The notes under the pieces: generated by a model | The model's input: only the letters and a program-made list of their open reading frames with translations | Told to the model about the DNA's origin: nothing | Database searches by the model: none | Made by a program: the position numbers and the translations under genes | Source: Ferruginibacter sp. HRS2-29 | Lineage (GTDB): Bacteria > Bacteroidota > Bacteroidia > Chitinophagales > Chitinophagaceae | NCBI RefSeq assembly: GCF_024343615.1 | Contig: NZ_RJUB01000012.1 | Coordinates: forward strand, 1-64,000 | Direction of reading: 5' to 3' | DNA length: 64,000 nt | Shown here: positions 17,724-25,319 of the stretch, in pieces | Position numbering within the stretch: the stretch's first letter is position 1 | How the letters are laid out: the number at the start of each line of letters is the position of its first letter

Positions 17724-19949
17724 TTGAATCAATTAGACACATACAAAAATTTTGTCAACGGCCGTTATCTTAGCGAAGGCATCCGTAATACAGCAGGAAT
17801 AGTACTTCCGGCGCTTATATTGAGTTATTTTGATTTATTGAACATCGGTTTTGTGGTTTCCCTCGGGGCGCTCTGCGTAAGCGTTACAGATAGTCCGGGA
17901 CCAGTACATCACCGGCTTAACGGCATGTTTTTCTGCAACCTGATCATCACTGCCGTGGTTATCATCGTATGTTATGCAGCTGTTTCTCCCTTGCTTTTAG
18001 GAATACTGATCTTTGTTTTCGGCTTCTTTTTTTCCATGCTAACGGTATACGGTATACGCACTTCTGCCATAGGCATTGCTGCATTGCTGGTGATGATACT
18101 TAGCCTGCAAACCCCGAAGCATGGCATCGGGATCTGGCTCAATGCCTTGTATATACTGGCCGGCGGTGTGTGGTATATGTTATTCAGCCTGTTGCTTTAC
18201 AGCATCCGGCCTTACAAGATCATTCAGCAGATATTGGGTGATTTTATCATTGATATAGGCACCTACTTCCGCATCAGGAGTTCTTTTTACAAACACGATC
18301 CCGCTTATGAAAAGACGTATCAGCTCTTGTTGCAACAACAGGTAAATGTTCAGACACAACAAAGCCTGCTCAGCGAAATATTGTTTAAAACCCGCGCTAT
18401 CACTAAGGAATCCACGCACACGGGAAGGGTATTGCTCAAAATATACATCGATGTAGCGGAACTTTTTGAAAGTATCATGACGGCTTTCCAGGATTATCGT
18501 GTGCTCCACAAACAGTTTGATGAAACGGGCATTCTCGAAATGATCCAGCAACAGATCATCTCCCTTTCGGAAGAACTCAACGATGTTGGCCTGGCAGTAA
18601 AAAGCGGCCTTCATTCCCGGGGAACAGATGAAAACCTCGTAAGCTTCCGTGAAATAAAAACGGCTTTCGAAGCATTGCGACTGAACTTCATGTCGGACGA
18701 AAATGTAGAACAATTCGTGAGCCTGGGGCGTATCGTTAACAACCTGCAGCATTTGACCGAAAAGATCAACGGGCTCCATTATTACACCAGTTACGATAAG
18801 AAGATACAAAAAGCGAATGCAGATTCAATCGATCAAAGTAATTATGCCGCTTCGCAGGATATCCGCCCGGCGATATTTTTCAATAATCTAAACTTCGGTT
18901 CGAATATTTTCAGACATGCATTAAGGGTTGCCCTGGCATTACTGGTAGGTTATATCATTTCGCTCGCGTTTGTCATCGGGCATAGTTACTGGATATTGCT
19001 GACTATCGTAGTGATCCTCAAACCCGCATACAGCCTTACCAAGAAGCGCAATTCCGACAGGCTCATCGGTACTTTGCTGGGGATATTCATCGGCGTGGCA
19101 GTATTATATTTCGTTCATGATAAGACCGCCTTGTTTGTGATCATGATAGCGTTTATGGCTACCTGTTATGCTTTCCTGCGTACGAATTATTTTATCAGCG
19201 TGCTCACCATGACGCCTTATCTCGTGATCTTTTTTCACATGCTCTATCCCGATACCATACAGGTAGTGCTGAAAGACCGGCTGGTAGATACTTCCATCGG
19301 GTCTGCCATAGCATTCATCGCCAGCATATTTTTTGTGCCGGCGTGGGAACACGAATCTATCCGCTCGTTCATGGTGAAAATGCTGGAAGCCAATCAACGT
19401 TATTACGGTATGGTATCGGGTGTATTCAGCGCTAACACTGAGCTTCCGAAGCAGCAGTTCAGGATCGTGCGCCGCGATGTGCTGACGGAACTGGCGAATG
19501 TTTCCGATGCATTCAGCCGCATGTTATCCGAACCGAAAAGGTTTCAGAAAGGCATCGAGCATATCCATCAGTTTGTGGTGCTGAGCCATATCCTCACTTC
19601 ACATTTTGCAACATTATCTTATTACCTGAATGTGCGTCAAAGTAAATTCCGTTCTGCAGATCTTCAACCGGTGATCGACAATACGCAATTGAATTTTTCC
19701 AATGCTATCCATCATCTGCAGCAGAAAGAAGGGGATATTCAAAAAGCCGACAGGAATGCATTGGATGCGATCAATGATCATGCAGAACTTTTACTGGCGC
19801 AGCGAAAAGAAGAATTATTGCAAGGGCAGCTTGAAACGGAAACCAAGCAGGCTCTGGTGGAAAGCAAATCAGTGATCGACCAGTTCAATTATATCTATGG
19901 CGTTTCTGCCGACCTGGAGAAGGCAAGTGAATTACTACGCAAAGCCTGA
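17724..19949 (+). CDS. FUSC-family integral membrane protein (YccS/YhfK-like)
   Basis: 741 residues, apparently starting with TTG at 17724. It shows the FUSC plan: an N-terminal block of about six membrane helices (residues 25-165), a cytoplasmic helical region (about 170-390), a second block of hydrophobic helices (about 392-540, including SYWILLTIVVILKP and the RLIGTLLGIFIGV motif), and a long C-terminal helical domain. The family includes aromatic-acid exporter subunits (AaeB) and YccS. No membrane-fusion partner is nearby, so export of a specific compound cannot be claimed. Confidence 0.85.
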   Translation: MNQLDTYKNFVNGRYLSEGIRNTAGIVLPALILSYFDLLNIGFVVSLGALCVSVTDSPGPVHHRLNGMFFCNLIITAVVIIVCYAAVSPLLLGILIFVFGFFFSMLTVYGIRTSAIGIAALLVMILSLQTPKHGIGIWLNALYILAGGVWYMLFSLLLYSIRPYKIIQQILGDFIIDIGTYFRIRSSFYKHDPAYEKTYQLLLQQQVNVQTQQSLLSEILFKTRAITKESTHTGRVLLKIYIDVAELFESIMTAFQDYRVLHKQFDETGILEMIQQQIISLSEELNDVGLAVKSGLHSRGTDENLVSFREIKTAFEALRLNFMSDENVEQFVSLGRIVNNLQHLTEKINGLHYYTSYDKKIQKANADSIDQSNYAASQDIRPAIFFNNLNFGSNIFRHALRVALALLVGYIISLAFVIGHSYWILLTIVVILKPAYSLTKKRNSDRLIGTLLGIFIGVAVLYFVHDKTALFVIMIAFMATCYAFLRTNYFISVLTMTPYLVIFFHMLYPDTIQVVLKDRLVDTSIGSAIAFIASIFFVPAWEHESIRSFMVKMLEANQRYYGMVSGVFSANTELPKQQFRIVRRDVLTELANVSDAFSRMLSEPKRFQKGIEHIHQFVVLSHILTSHFATLSYYLNVRQSKFRSADLQPVIDNTQLNFSNAIHHLQQKEGDIQKADRNALDAINDHAELLLAQRKEELLQGQLETETKQALVESKSVIDQFNYIYGVSADLEKASELLRKA

Positions 19950-19957
19950 TTGAGCTA

Positions 19958-20155
19958 ACAATAAACGCTGATTATAAATTGATAAAATGATTTCGCTGAT
20001 TTTTACTTCGTAAAAAAATGCATGCTTTATAGGGATAAAATTTTTATAGCTTTTAATCTTATAAAACATGCATTTGCGTTTTGCTTCAGCAAAACAATCG
20101 GCGAAATCAAGACATCTTTTTAAAATCAGCGATTCTTTCTTTGCGATTTATTGTT
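19958..20155. repeat. Palindromic four-way element, copy C (diverged arm sequence)
   Basis: It has the same architecture as the other copies with different outer-arm sequence. The left arm (TAACAATAAACGCTGATT... to GATTTCGCTGATT, about 19958-19999) is matched in reverse by AATCGGCGAAATC...AATCAGCGATT...ATTTATTG (about 20097-20153). The side hairpins are TTTTTAC-TTC-GTAAAAA (20000-20016) and GTTTTGC-TTCA-GCAAAAC (20078-20095). The inner stem is AAATGCATG...CATGCATTT. It fills the 198 bases between two convergent genes. Confidence 0.8.
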
Positions 20156-20723
20156 GCAGATACTTATCCTTATCATCTTTTTTATTGTGCAGGTTCAATC
20201 GTACTTCCCAGCCGGTGTAGTTGTTCACCATTTCGATCTCCGCGACAAAGTTTTTGTAAGCAACATCGCTGCTGTTGGCTTTCAGGTGGCTGGATGCGAA
20301 ACGTAAATTTTCTGTAGGTTCTTCCAGGCTGCCATTGAAGCTGCCACCCGCGGTATTGAGGTGGAGTTTTGTTTTGTTGACCAACCTGAAAGTGTTGCGG
20401 TAGATGCGTGCCGCTTCTTTATAACTTTCCCCTTTATACATGATCGCCTGCAGGCTGGCTGAAGTATCCTGCACGGAATGGAAGCGGTATACGAAACATT
20501 CCAATGCGCCGGGAAGGCTGCTTTTGGATTGATAGATATCAACATCATCCTGTTCGCTCACAACTTCTCCCTGGATATTGTAATAATTGGAACGAAAATC
20601 CTTCACGATCGTGTTGAGCGAATCGGAAAAAGCAGGGGAAGGTAAAATGGATTTATAAAATTGTGCAGGGCATGTGATCATGGATAAGATCAGTACGATC
20701 ATTAAAGGAAATATTCTTTTCAT
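20148..20723 (-). CDS. Exported hypothetical protein
   Basis: 191 residues from the ATG at 20723; in-frame ATGs at 20741 and 20762 would extend the N-terminus without adding signal-peptide character. The signal peptide (about 1-20) ends CPAQ. The mature part begins with an SDSLNTIVKDFRSNYYNIQGE region and continues with a mixed alpha/beta domain (ALECFVYRFHSVQDTSASLQ, MYKGESYKEAARIYRNTF, GWEVRLNLHNKKDD). I do not recognise the family. The C-terminus ends just inside the palindromic repeat. Confidence 0.7.
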   Translation of the reverse strand: MKRIFPLMIVLILSMITCPAQFYKSILPSPAFSDSLNTIVKDFRSNYYNIQGEVVSEQDDVDIYQSKSSLPGALECFVYRFHSVQDTSASLQAIMYKGESYKEAARIYRNTFRLVNKTKLHLNTAGGSFNGSLEEPTENLRFASSHLKANSSDVAYKNFVAEIEMVNNYTGWEVRLNLHNKKDDKDKYLQQ

Positions 20724-20994
20724 AGCATTTTTTGGTTTCATTGCAATATTACGAAACGCCATTTATCTGCTTCTAAAAAACTTAATCCACTGGTGTGCAC
20801 AACTTTGCGATTCGTAAAAATACCTGGTAAAACGTACTAGAATAAAAACTACAGTCATTTCCAAAACACGCTACAGTTTATTTTAAAAATAAGGGTCATA
20901 TTTGTTCTATCAAATTATCCAAATCCTATTAAAGTTCCGTTGCTAATACCTATTCAAAGACCGAATTAAAATCAATAGTAACCCCCTTACTATG

Positions 20995-21020
20995 AAAAAC
21001 CTTCGAAAGAAGGTTTTTTT
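20995..21020 (+). terminator. Orphan terminator-like hairpin
   Basis: AAAAACCTTC and GAAGGTTTTT form a 10-bp stem with a GAAA tetraloop and continue into T residues. No coding gene on the plus strand ends upstream, so it may end a small RNA (see findings). The remainder of the 20724-21141 gap holds AT-rich sequence at 20763-20990 and a repeat at 21030-21126. Confidence 0.6.
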
Positions 21021-21029
21021 CATTTTAAG

Positions 21030-21126
21030 AAGTTCAAAAGTTCAAAAGTTCCAAAAGTTCAAGACGTTGATGAAACCTATTAGAATAGAACCTCTAGAAC
21101 ATTTTGAACCTTGAACCTTTTGAACT
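21030..21126. repeat. Inverted AGTTCAAA/TTTGAACCT repeat
   Basis: AAGTTCAAAAGTTCAAAAGTTCCAAAAGTTCAAG (21029-21062) is mirrored by CATTTTGAACCTTGAACCTTTTGAACT (about 21099-21126). Units are 8-10 bp and degenerate. The right arm ends four bases before a -7 box. Confidence 0.8.
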
Positions 21127-21129
21127 CTG

Positions 21130-21137
21130 TATTTTTG
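21130..21137 (+). promoter_or_regulatory. Candidate -7 box, possibly for a leaderless mRNA
   Basis: TATTTTTG matches TAnnTTTG and ends only four bases before the ATG at 21142. If the box is used, transcription starts at or beside the start codon, giving a leaderless message. Confidence 0.4.
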
Positions 21138-21141
21138 CCGG

Positions 21142-21612
21142 ATGAGAACAGCATCAGTAAAAGAGATCAAAACCGAACTGGAACATCTACCGCAGGATGA
21201 ATTAGTGAAACTCTGTCTCCGCCTGATCAAGTTTAAAAAGGAAACGAAGGAACTGGCAGGTTACCTGTTGTTTGATGCGCACAATGAGCAGGAATATACA
21301 GAACAGGTAAAAGAAATGCTGGATGATCTTTTTGCCGAAGTCAATACCCGTAACCTTTACATCACAAAAAAGAATCTCCGTAAGATCGTCCGTATCGCAG
21401 GGAAATATATTAAATACAGTGACGAAAAAACTACCGAAATAGAACTGTTGATATTCGTTTGTAAACGAATGCAAAAACTTAAGATCGATTATAAAAAAAG
21501 CGTACAACTCCAGAACCTTTACGCCGCACAGGTCAAAAAAATAAATAAAGCCATTTCGGTTTTACACGAAGATCTGCAATATGATTACCTGAAAGAAATA
21601 GACGAATTGTAA
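21142..21612 (+). CDS. Conserved hypothetical helical protein
   Basis: 156 residues, almost entirely helical and highly charged (Lys/Glu-rich), with no signal peptide or membrane segment. Two or three helical hairpins are visible (ASVKEIKTELEHLPQDELVKLCLRLIKF; KKNLRKIVRIAGKYIKYSDEKTTEIELLIFVCKRM). The HLPQDELVKLCLRL pattern resembles N-terminal helices of several unnamed Bacteroidota proteins. No function can be assigned. Composition matches its neighbours. Confidence 0.7.
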   Translation: MRTASVKEIKTELEHLPQDELVKLCLRLIKFKKETKELAGYLLFDAHNEQEYTEQVKEMLDDLFAEVNTRNLYITKKNLRKIVRIAGKYIKYSDEKTTEIELLIFVCKRMQKLKIDYKKSVQLQNLYAAQVKKINKAISVLHEDLQYDYLKEIDEL

Positions 21613-21616
21613 ATTT

Positions 21617-21715
21617 TCTCTGCGGAAATCTCTTTTAACTCTAGTTCTCTGCGGTAAAGGGAAGTTAGCGTCACCGCAGAGAGCCAGCGATAGCAAAGTT
21701 TTCGCAGAGTGAGAT
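21617..21715. repeat. CTCTGCGG inverted repeat between convergent genes
   Basis: TTCTCTGCGGAAATCTC and TTCTCTGCGGTAAAGG on one side are matched in reverse by CACCGCAGAGAG and TTTCGCAGAGTGAGA. The repeat begins directly after the stop of the 156-residue gene and ends near the msrA stop. Related CTCTGCG motifs recur at about 52685. Confidence 0.7.
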
Positions 21716-21717
21716 TT

Positions 21718-22365
21718 TTATTTCTTAAAATTCCCTTTGAACTCTCTTTTGAAGGCAGCAAAATCCGGGATAGAAACATTTTGCACATATGGGTTCCCCG
21801 GATTCCGGCTGATATATTCCTGGTGGTAATCTTCGGCCGGGTAAAATCTGGTAAAAGGAACCACTTCAGTCACAATCGGGTCTGAATATTTCTTTTCATC
21901 CGTCAGTCTTTTTATTTCCGCATCAATGATCGCTTTTTCATCAGCATTCCTGTAAAATGCTATAGACCGGTATTCGGGACCTGCATCATTGCCCTGCCTG
22001 TTGGGCGTAGTAGGGTCCTGGCTGGCAAAAAAAGCCTGCACCAGCTCAGCATACGTAACTTTTGAAGGATCATAATACACCTGCACAGTTTCCGCATGCC
22101 CCGTATTGCCTTCCGCAACAGATTCGTAATCGGGGTTGGCAGTTGTTCCTCCGGCATAACCGGAAACGGCATCCCGTACACCTTCCAGGCTTTGAAAAAC
22201 TATCTCGCTATGCCAGAAGCACCCCTCCGCAAATGTAGCCACAGCCTCATTACCCGAAAGTGGCGTACTATTAGCCAGGTGAATATTTGCAGCAGCATTA
22301 TTTTGAAATTGATTACAGGAAAACAAAAGCAACAACGGGGTAAGGCAGGTTAAAGGAAATTTCAT
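21718..22365 (-). CDS. msrA: Peptide-methionine (S)-S-oxide reductase, lipoprotein form
   Basis: Repairs methionine-S-sulfoxide in oxidised proteins. The MsrA domain spans about 42-200 with the catalytic cysteine Cys49 in EGCFWHSE. The downstream family motifs VSGYAGG, HAETVQVYYDP and QGNDAGPEYRS are intact. The N-terminus has a lipobox (LLLFSC, Cys17), so this copy should work on the periplasmic face rather than in the cytoplasm. The 215-residue length equals a standard MsrA plus the signal. It is transcribed alone. Confidence 0.93.
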   Translation of the reverse strand: MKFPLTCLTPLLLLFSCNQFQNNAAANIHLANSTPLSGNEAVATFAEGCFWHSEIVFQSLEGVRDAVSGYAGGTTANPDYESVAEGNTGHAETVQVYYDPSKVTYAELVQAFFASQDPTTPNRQGNDAGPEYRSIAFYRNADEKAIIDAEIKRLTDEKKYSDPIVTEVVPFTRFYPAEDYHQEYISRNPGNPYVQNVSIPDFAAFKREFKGNFKK

Positions 22366-22427
22366 AAAAATATTTTTTGTACAAACGAAAGCGGCAGGGT
22401 GTAAGATTCGGATAAACTGTTAAAATA

Positions 22428-22522
22428 AGTTTAGGGTTTAGCGTTGAGAGAGCCGACCATTGACAATTAACTACTAAACTTTCCAAGCCTCTCTAAACCC
22501 TGATCTCTAAACCCCTAAACCC
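22428..22522. repeat. Inverted TTTAGGG/CCCTAAA (telomere-like) heptad arrays
   Basis: AAGTTTAGGGTTTAGCGTTGAGAGA (about 22426-22450) is mirrored by CTCTCTAAACCCTGATCTCTAAACCCCTAAACCCTTA (about 22490-22523). The unit is a degenerate CTAAACC heptad. It lies between the divergent msrA and Mur-ligase genes. A one-sided copy occurs at 25273-25312. Confidence 0.8.
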
Positions 22523-22609
22523 TTAGCAAAATTGATACTGTTTTGTGTTAAGGTGAACTTAAATGAAAAAGCTGTTAATTACCTTAAATTGCAACTTTAA
22601 ACGAAAAAA

Positions 22610-23989
22610 ATGGTTAGTACGATCAACGATTTCAGCAATGTATTTTTTATCGGTATAGCAGGCACAGGCATGAGTGCCATTGCACAATACCTGCAGGGTA
22701 CCGGTAAAATGGTAAGTGGGAGCGACCGTTATTTTTTACCGGATCAACCCAACGATACGAAACAAAAGCTGGAAGCCGCCGGCATTACCTGTTTCCTGCA
22801 AAATGGCGATGGGATTACTCCCCAGACAGAATTGGTAGTTGTTTCAACGGCCGTGGAAGATACCGTTCCGGAAGTGCAGAAAGCAAAATCGCTGGGCATA
22901 CAGATCATCCGGCGGAGCGAATTGCTGGCCATCATTGCAGCCAGCAAAAAGACGATCGCCGTTGGCGGAACATCGGGCAAAAGCACTACCAGCGCCATGC
23001 TTTTCCAGATCATGGAGAAAGCCGGGTTACAGCCCAGCATCATCAGCGGCGCTGGCCTGGTAAGCATCATACGCGAAGGCAAGATCGGAAATGCAAAAGC
23101 CGGGCTGGGCGATTGGCTCATCATTGAAGCCGATGAAAGCGATGGGTCGATCGTGCAATATCATCCGGAAGTAGGGCTGTTGCTGAACATCGACAAGGAT
23201 CACCAGGAGATAGATGAACTGATGAGTATCTTCAGCACATTCCGGAAAAACAGTACGCAACTTTTTGTGGTAAACCAATCAAATGTTTACGCCAGAGAAT
23301 TATCGGTCAACATTGAGAATGATTTTTCACTCGCCATCGATTCCGAAGCCGGATACAAAGCCACCGCTTTCGTGCAGGATGGGCTTACAATTTCTTTCCT
23401 CATCAATGGAGTGGATTTTTCGCTGAATACAGTTGGCAAGCTAAATATGGAGAATGCGCTTGCTGCCACCACAGTCGCCCATCAACTGGGTGTAAGCCTG
23501 GAAATATGTGCTGCTGCGCTGAAAGATTACGAAGGGATCTATCGCCGCCACCAGGTATTGGGTCAAAAAAATAATGTGTGGGTGATAGATGATTATGCGC
23601 ACAACCCGGTGAAATGTGCCAGGAGTATTGAGGCCTGTCAGCCGATAGCCGATAAAGTAGTGGCATGGTTTCAACCTCACGGTTACGGCCCCACGAGATT
23701 TTTGCGCAATGATTTTGTAAAAGAAATTGCCACGGCGCTTCGTCCGCAGGATGAGATATGGATGAGTGAGATTTTTTATGCAGGAGGCACGGCGGTGAAA
23801 GATATATCGGCCAACGATCTTATCAATGATATCAAGGCCTTAGGCAAGCAGGCATTTTTTATTGAAAACCGCAAGGATTTCCTGGAGGCTGTAAAACCGC
23901 ACCTGGCGGGCAATTCCATCCTGTTGTTGATGGGCGCCCGTGATCCTTCGCTGGAAACTTTTGGAAAGGAATTATTCGAAAAACTTTAG
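22610..23989 (+). CDS. MurC-like Mur ligase family protein
   Basis: 459 residues with the three Mur-ligase domains: an N-terminal Rossmann part (FFIGIAGTGMSAIAQYL), a central ATPase with P-loop GTSGKST (120-126; most MurC proteins have GTHGKT), and a C-terminal domain (YAHNPVKC, FQPHGYGPTRFL). It is closest in plan to UDP-MurNAc:L-alanine ligase (MurC) or the recycling ligase Mpl. Because it lies outside a division/cell-wall cluster and has an atypical P-loop, it may be a second paralogue with another substrate. hutI starts 8 bp later, so the two are likely cotranscribed. Confidence 0.8.
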   Translation: MVSTINDFSNVFFIGIAGTGMSAIAQYLQGTGKMVSGSDRYFLPDQPNDTKQKLEAAGITCFLQNGDGITPQTELVVVSTAVEDTVPEVQKAKSLGIQIIRRSELLAIIAASKKTIAVGGTSGKSTTSAMLFQIMEKAGLQPSIISGAGLVSIIREGKIGNAKAGLGDWLIIEADESDGSIVQYHPEVGLLLNIDKDHQEIDELMSIFSTFRKNSTQLFVVNQSNVYARELSVNIENDFSLAIDSEAGYKATAFVQDGLTISFLINGVDFSLNTVGKLNMENALAATTVAHQLGVSLEICAAALKDYEGIYRRHQVLGQKNNVWVIDDYAHNPVKCARSIEACQPIADKVVAWFQPHGYGPTRFLRNDFVKEIATALRPQDEIWMSEIFYAGGTAVKDISANDLINDIKALGKQAFFIENRKDFLEAVKPHLAGNSILLLMGARDPSLETFGKELFEKL

Positions 23990-23997
23990 CCGCAGAA

Positions 23998-25242
23998 ATG
24001 ACCACACTCATTACCAATATAGCATTACTGGCCGGTTGCCGCGAAACAACTGAACTGCTCCGCGGTACGGCACTGGCAGAATTGCCTTCAATAGACCATG
24101 CTTTTTTGTTGATCGAAGATGGCATGATTGCATCCTATGGCCATATGTACGAACTGGAATTACTGGTTCCGCAACTGCCAAAACATGTGATCGATGCGCA
24201 TCAGCAATATGTATTACCGGCATGGTGCGACAGCCATACACATCTTGTATTCGCTAAAAGCCGCGAAGAAGAATTCATCGATAAACTAAAAGGGGCAACG
24301 TATGCTGAAATTGCAGCGAAAGGCGGCGGCATTCTGAATTCGGCGAAAAAATTGAATGATGCAACGGAGGACCAGTTGTTCAATGATGCCTGGAAACGGC
24401 TGGAAGAGCTTACCAGGCTTGGAACAGGCGCGATTGAAATAAAAAGCGGCTATGGGTTGACGTTAGAATCCGAATTGAAAATGTTGCGGGTGATAAAAAA
24501 ACTCAAAGAAAGATCTCCGCTGAGTATCCGGTCAACTTTTTTAGGGGCACATACTTTTCCGGCGGAATACAAGGAAGATAATGCAGGTTATATTCAGCTG
24601 ATCATTGACAAGATGTTGCCGGCCATTGCCGCTGAAAAACTGGCGGATTACATCGATGTATTTTGCGAGACAGGCTTTTTTTCTCCGGCAGAAATGGAAA
24701 CAATCTGCAAAGCAGGCCTGCAATACGGGCTAAAGCCCAAGCTTCATGTAAACCAGTTGAATTCCATCGGGGGGATAGAAGCAGGTATCGGGCTCAACGC
24801 CATTTCAATGGATCACCTGGAAACGATGACCGGGGAAGATATACGCCTCATCAGCGCTTCCGGAAGTATCGGGACATTATTACCAACAGCAGCTTTTTTT
24901 CTGCGGATGCCATTTCAGCCAGCCCGGCAATTGATCGACGCCGGGGCCGCCATCGCACTCGCCAGCGATTTCAATCCCGGGTCATCGCCGAGCGGTAATA
25001 TGAACCTCGTGGTAGCTTTAAGCTGCATCCAGATGAAAATGCTGCCTGAAGAAGCGATCAACGCTGCTACTATTAATGGGGCTTTCGCAATGGAATTGGA
25101 GAAAACTACGGGTAGTATCAGCGTAGGCAAAAAAGCAAACCTTATTTTTACAAAACCAATCCCTTCAATCGCTTATCTGCCATATGCTTTTGGTAGCAAC
25201 CTGATAGATAAAGTCATGATAGAAGGGGAGTTTAGAGTGTAG
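23998..25242 (+). CDS. hutI: Imidazolonepropionase
   Basis: Third enzyme of histidine degradation, hydrolysing imidazolone-5-propionate to N-formimino-L-glutamate. It is a metal-dependent amidohydrolase of 414 residues. The metal motif HTH (His80, His82 in CDSHTHLVF), LGAHTFPAEYK, LHVNQLNSIGG and the late ASDFNPGSSPSGNM are all present. It follows the Mur ligase gene by 8 bp and precedes ftcD by about 77 bp. hutH and hutU are not in the window. Confidence 0.95.
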   Translation: MTTLITNIALLAGCRETTELLRGTALAELPSIDHAFLLIEDGMIASYGHMYELELLVPQLPKHVIDAHQQYVLPAWCDSHTHLVFAKSREEEFIDKLKGATYAEIAAKGGGILNSAKKLNDATEDQLFNDAWKRLEELTRLGTGAIEIKSGYGLTLESELKMLRVIKKLKERSPLSIRSTFLGAHTFPAEYKEDNAGYIQLIIDKMLPAIAAEKLADYIDVFCETGFFSPAEMETICKAGLQYGLKPKLHVNQLNSIGGIEAGIGLNAISMDHLETMTGEDIRLISASGSIGTLLPTAAFFLRMPFQPARQLIDAGAAIALASDFNPGSSPSGNMNLVVALSCIQMKMLPEEAINAATINGAFAMELEKTTGSISVGKKANLIFTKPIPSIAYLPYAFGSNLIDKVMIEGEFRV

Positions 25243-25272
25243 GAGAACGGTCGTTCGATCATGAACTACTAA

Positions 25273-25312
25273 TTCTTCTAAACCCCTAAACCTAAACCCT
25301 AATCCCTAAACT
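25273..25312. repeat. CTAAACC heptad array in front of ftcD
   Basis: About five degenerate units (TAAACCCCTAAACCTAAACCCTAATCCC type) sit between hutI and ftcD and end eight bases before the ftcD ATG at 25320. Same family as 22428-22522. Confidence 0.8.
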
Positions 25313-25319
25313 TAATTAT

